Assembly: GCF_002005425.1 (NCBI RefSeq)
Contig: NZ_CP019704.1
Coordinates: forward strand, 992,001 to 1,056,000
From: Polaribacter sp. BM10
GTDB lineage: Bacteria > Bacteroidota > Bacteroidia > Flavobacteriales > Flavobacteriaceae
Length of the DNA stretch: 64,000 nt
Direction: 5' to 3'
Part shown: piece after piece, positions 62,846-64,000 of the stretch
Layout: each line of letters begins with the position of its first letter
Position numbering within the stretch: position 1 is the stretch's first letter
Position numbers and translations under genes: made by a program
Notes under the pieces: generated by a model
What the model saw: only the letters and a program-made list of their open reading frames with translations
Databases searched by the model: none
Told to the model about the DNA's origin: nothing

Positions 62846-63602
62846 TTCTATTTTTGTGATTTCCTAATAAACTTGTATTAGAATTTAAAAATTGTTCTGT
62901 ATATAACTTTGTTTTTCTACAAGCATCATCTATACCAAAACCCAAAGCTATATTTGCAGCTAATGCAGATGATAAAACACAACCGCTGCCATGTTTCTCG
63001 TAAACTTTTTCTGCAATTGGTGGTATATTTAACTGAACCAAATTATTGTAATAAACCTCATCTAAACCTTTCTGCTCTTTTCTGTGTCCGCCTTTTAAAT
63101 ACAGGTTTGTTTTATTCGCCATAAAATCTATCGTTTCTTCAATATCTTTTTTAGGGAACAAAGCCTTAATTTCATCGTAATTTGGTGTAATAAAAAAACA
63201 AGATGTAAGTATTTTTTCTAAAATTATTAGATTTTGATTTGTATGAAAATTAAAACCACTACTAGTTTTTAAAACAGGATCTAAAATTATTTTTATGGAT
63301 GCATTTAACGCTTTTAACTTATTTATAATGTTACATAAACGTTCCCAAGATTCGATAACACCTATTTTAACTACATCAATAGAAAACCTTTCAAATAAAG
63401 TTTCTATTTGACTAATAATAACCTCTTCTGCAATCCATAGACAATGTTTAAAATTAATGTCATTCTGAACGGTTACAGCTGTGCAAACAGACAAACCGTA
63501 TAATCCATGTGCTTCAAAAGTTTTTATATCTGCCGTTAAACCAGCACCACTAGATGGATCTAGGCCTGCAATAGTTAAAATAAAGTTGTTATCATCTAAC
63601 AT
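62835..63602 (-). CDS. thiD: Hydroxymethylpyrimidine (phosphate) kinase
   Basis: A 255-residue ribokinase-fold enzyme. IAGLDPSSGAGLTADIKTF at the start, LKGGH and the catalytic HGSGCVLSSALAANIALG near the end. It phosphorylates HMP and HMP-P. Its 3' end overlaps thiE. Confidence 0.94.
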   Translation of the reverse strand: MLDDNNFILTIAGLDPSSGAGLTADIKTFEAHGLYGLSVCTAVTVQNDINFKHCLWIAEEVIISQIETLFERFSIDVVKIGVIESWERLCNIINKLKALNASIKIILDPVLKTSSGFNFHTNQNLIILEKILTSCFFITPNYDEIKALFPKKDIEETIDFMANKTNLYLKGGHRKEQKGLDEVYYNNLVQLNIPPIAEKVYEKHGSGCVLSSALAANIALGFGIDDACRKTKLYTEQFLNSNTSLLGNHKNRNDK

Positions 63603-63607
63603 AAAAA

Positions 63608-64000
63608 TTAACCTTTAGCTACTTTATACTGATCTCTGATACCTTTAAAACTTTCAATAGGATTTTTCGCATTCCAAACTCCACCTAAAACTCCGATACC
63701 ATTATACCCTAAGTCTAGAACTTTTGCTATTGTTTCTTTATTTACGCCTCCCATACCAATGATTGGTTTATCAATATGATTTACATCAAAACCTCTACCT
63801 TGATAACCCTGTTTTGAAATTGAAGAAAAAACCGGACTTAATAAATTGTAATCAAATTTTATTTTACAACTTTCTAATTCTTTTGGCTCATGAAAAGAAC
63901 TGCTTATCGTTTTACCTTTCAAATTAAAATTAGATAAATAATCTGCTCCGATTTCTAAAACATCTTTACGCTTTTGCTCTTGAAAATGAATTCCTTTTAA
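63608..64000 (-). CDS. Second ThiE/TenI-like thiamine-phosphate synthase (partial)
   Basis: The frame runs off the right edge, so this is the C-terminal ~130 residues. Translating upstream of 63922 continues the frame (LKGIHFQEQKRKDVLEIGAD), so an internal TTG there is not the start. IIGMGGVNKETI and GYNGIGVLGGVW are the phosphate-binding segments of the ThiE/TenI fold. DYNLLSPVFSS matches the product-site loop in shortened form. Either a TenI-type aminase/tautomerase or a second ThiE. Two such genes in one thi operon are common in Bacteroidota. It is 5 bp upstream of thiD. Confidence 0.82.
   Translation of the reverse strand, partial: LKGIHFQEQKRKDVLEIGADYLSNFNLKGKTISSSFHEPKELESCKIKFDYNLLSPVFSSISKQGYQGRGFDVNHIDKPIIGMGGVNKETIAKVLDLGYNGIGVLGGVWNAKNPIESFKGIRDQYKVAKG

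Noticed and set aside
63608..63922. Complete 104-residue gene starting at 63922
   Set aside because: The apparent start is an internal TTG; the frame continues to the window edge with ThiE/TenI-like sequence, so the gene is partial.
59122..64000. TPP riboswitch for the thi operon
   Set aside because: The operon's 5' end is beyond the right edge; no TPP-type sequence was seen in the gaps inside the window.
1..64000. tRNA, rRNA, CRISPR arrays, transposases, integrases, phage or defence genes
   Set aside because: Looked for in gaps and frames; none supported. The period-7 arrays are far too short in unit to be CRISPR.

Overview
The window looks like the chromosome of a low-GC marine flavobacterium (Bacteroidota, family Flavobacteriaceae, Polaribacter/Tenacibaculum-like). 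This rests on several things visible in the sequence: AT-rich DNA, many start-proximal matches to the Bacteroidota -7 element TAnnTTTG, LytTR/2TM-domain signalling genes, DUF4856-imelysin-HTTM-TonB iron-type genes, the Bacteroidota-type arginine operon with an N-acyl-ornithine carbamoyltransferase, and lipoproteins with short LxxC signal peptides. I see no tRNA, rRNA, CRISPR array, transposase or phage genes. Nearly all genes are ordinary core metabolism. Both edges cut genes (an AI-2E family permease on the left, a ThiE/TenI-like gene on the right).

Layout. 1-5.9 kb: permease, small unknowns, HerA-like ATPase, NrnA-like phosphoesterase. 5.9-12.1 kb: two LytS/LytTR-type kinase-regulator pairs with five tandem 2TM-domain modules, one fused to a kinase. 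12.1-21.7 kb: a complete arginine operon (GNAT acyltransferase, argG, argC, proC, argD, argF', argB, argE, argH) preceded by a 0.6 kb leader. 21.7-29.2 kb: a porin-like protein, phosphoesterase, queD, idi, three PPIase domains in two genes, prfC and a three-module outer-membrane protein. 29.3-29.7 kb: a decayed flavodoxin-family pseudogene. 29.7-34.5 kb: leuCDAB operon on the minus strand. 34.9-37.1 kb: small genes (TPR lipoprotein, YfiT/DinB, Mpo1-like, CsaA-like, and a YqaE/Pmp3 gene). 37.2-44.3 kb: M14 peptidase, a large two-module PLP enzyme, HxlR/VOC pair, guaB. 44.4-54.6 kb: TonB receptor, HTTM, imelysin, DUF4856, 5'-nucleotidase, six-repeat CHRD lipoprotein. 54.7-59.1 kb: HMG-CoA lyase, MFS, unknown, typA. 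59.2-64 kb: thiamine operon (thiF-like, thiH, thiG, thiE, thiD, second thiE).

The best candidate for an undescribed system is the arginine-operon leader. A 12-codon ORF at 12446-12484 reads MVPRLRRRNTKR and is 5/12 arginine, with three consecutive CGN codons lying inside a hairpin. It is followed by a second hairpin, a closing stem and a U-rich tract. This is the layout of a ribosome-mediated arginine attenuator, in a phylum where I do not know of a described arg leader peptide. A second, longer small ORF ending in Arg-Arg...Arg with nested hairpins follows it. Other notable signals are: a 15-bp motif shared by the promoters of DUF4856 and imelysin; a terminator-like hairpin abutting the HTTM start codon; seven-base-period tandem arrays in intergenic gaps; a gene-conversion-like identical tract between two LytTR regulators; and an outer-membrane protein made of three related modules.
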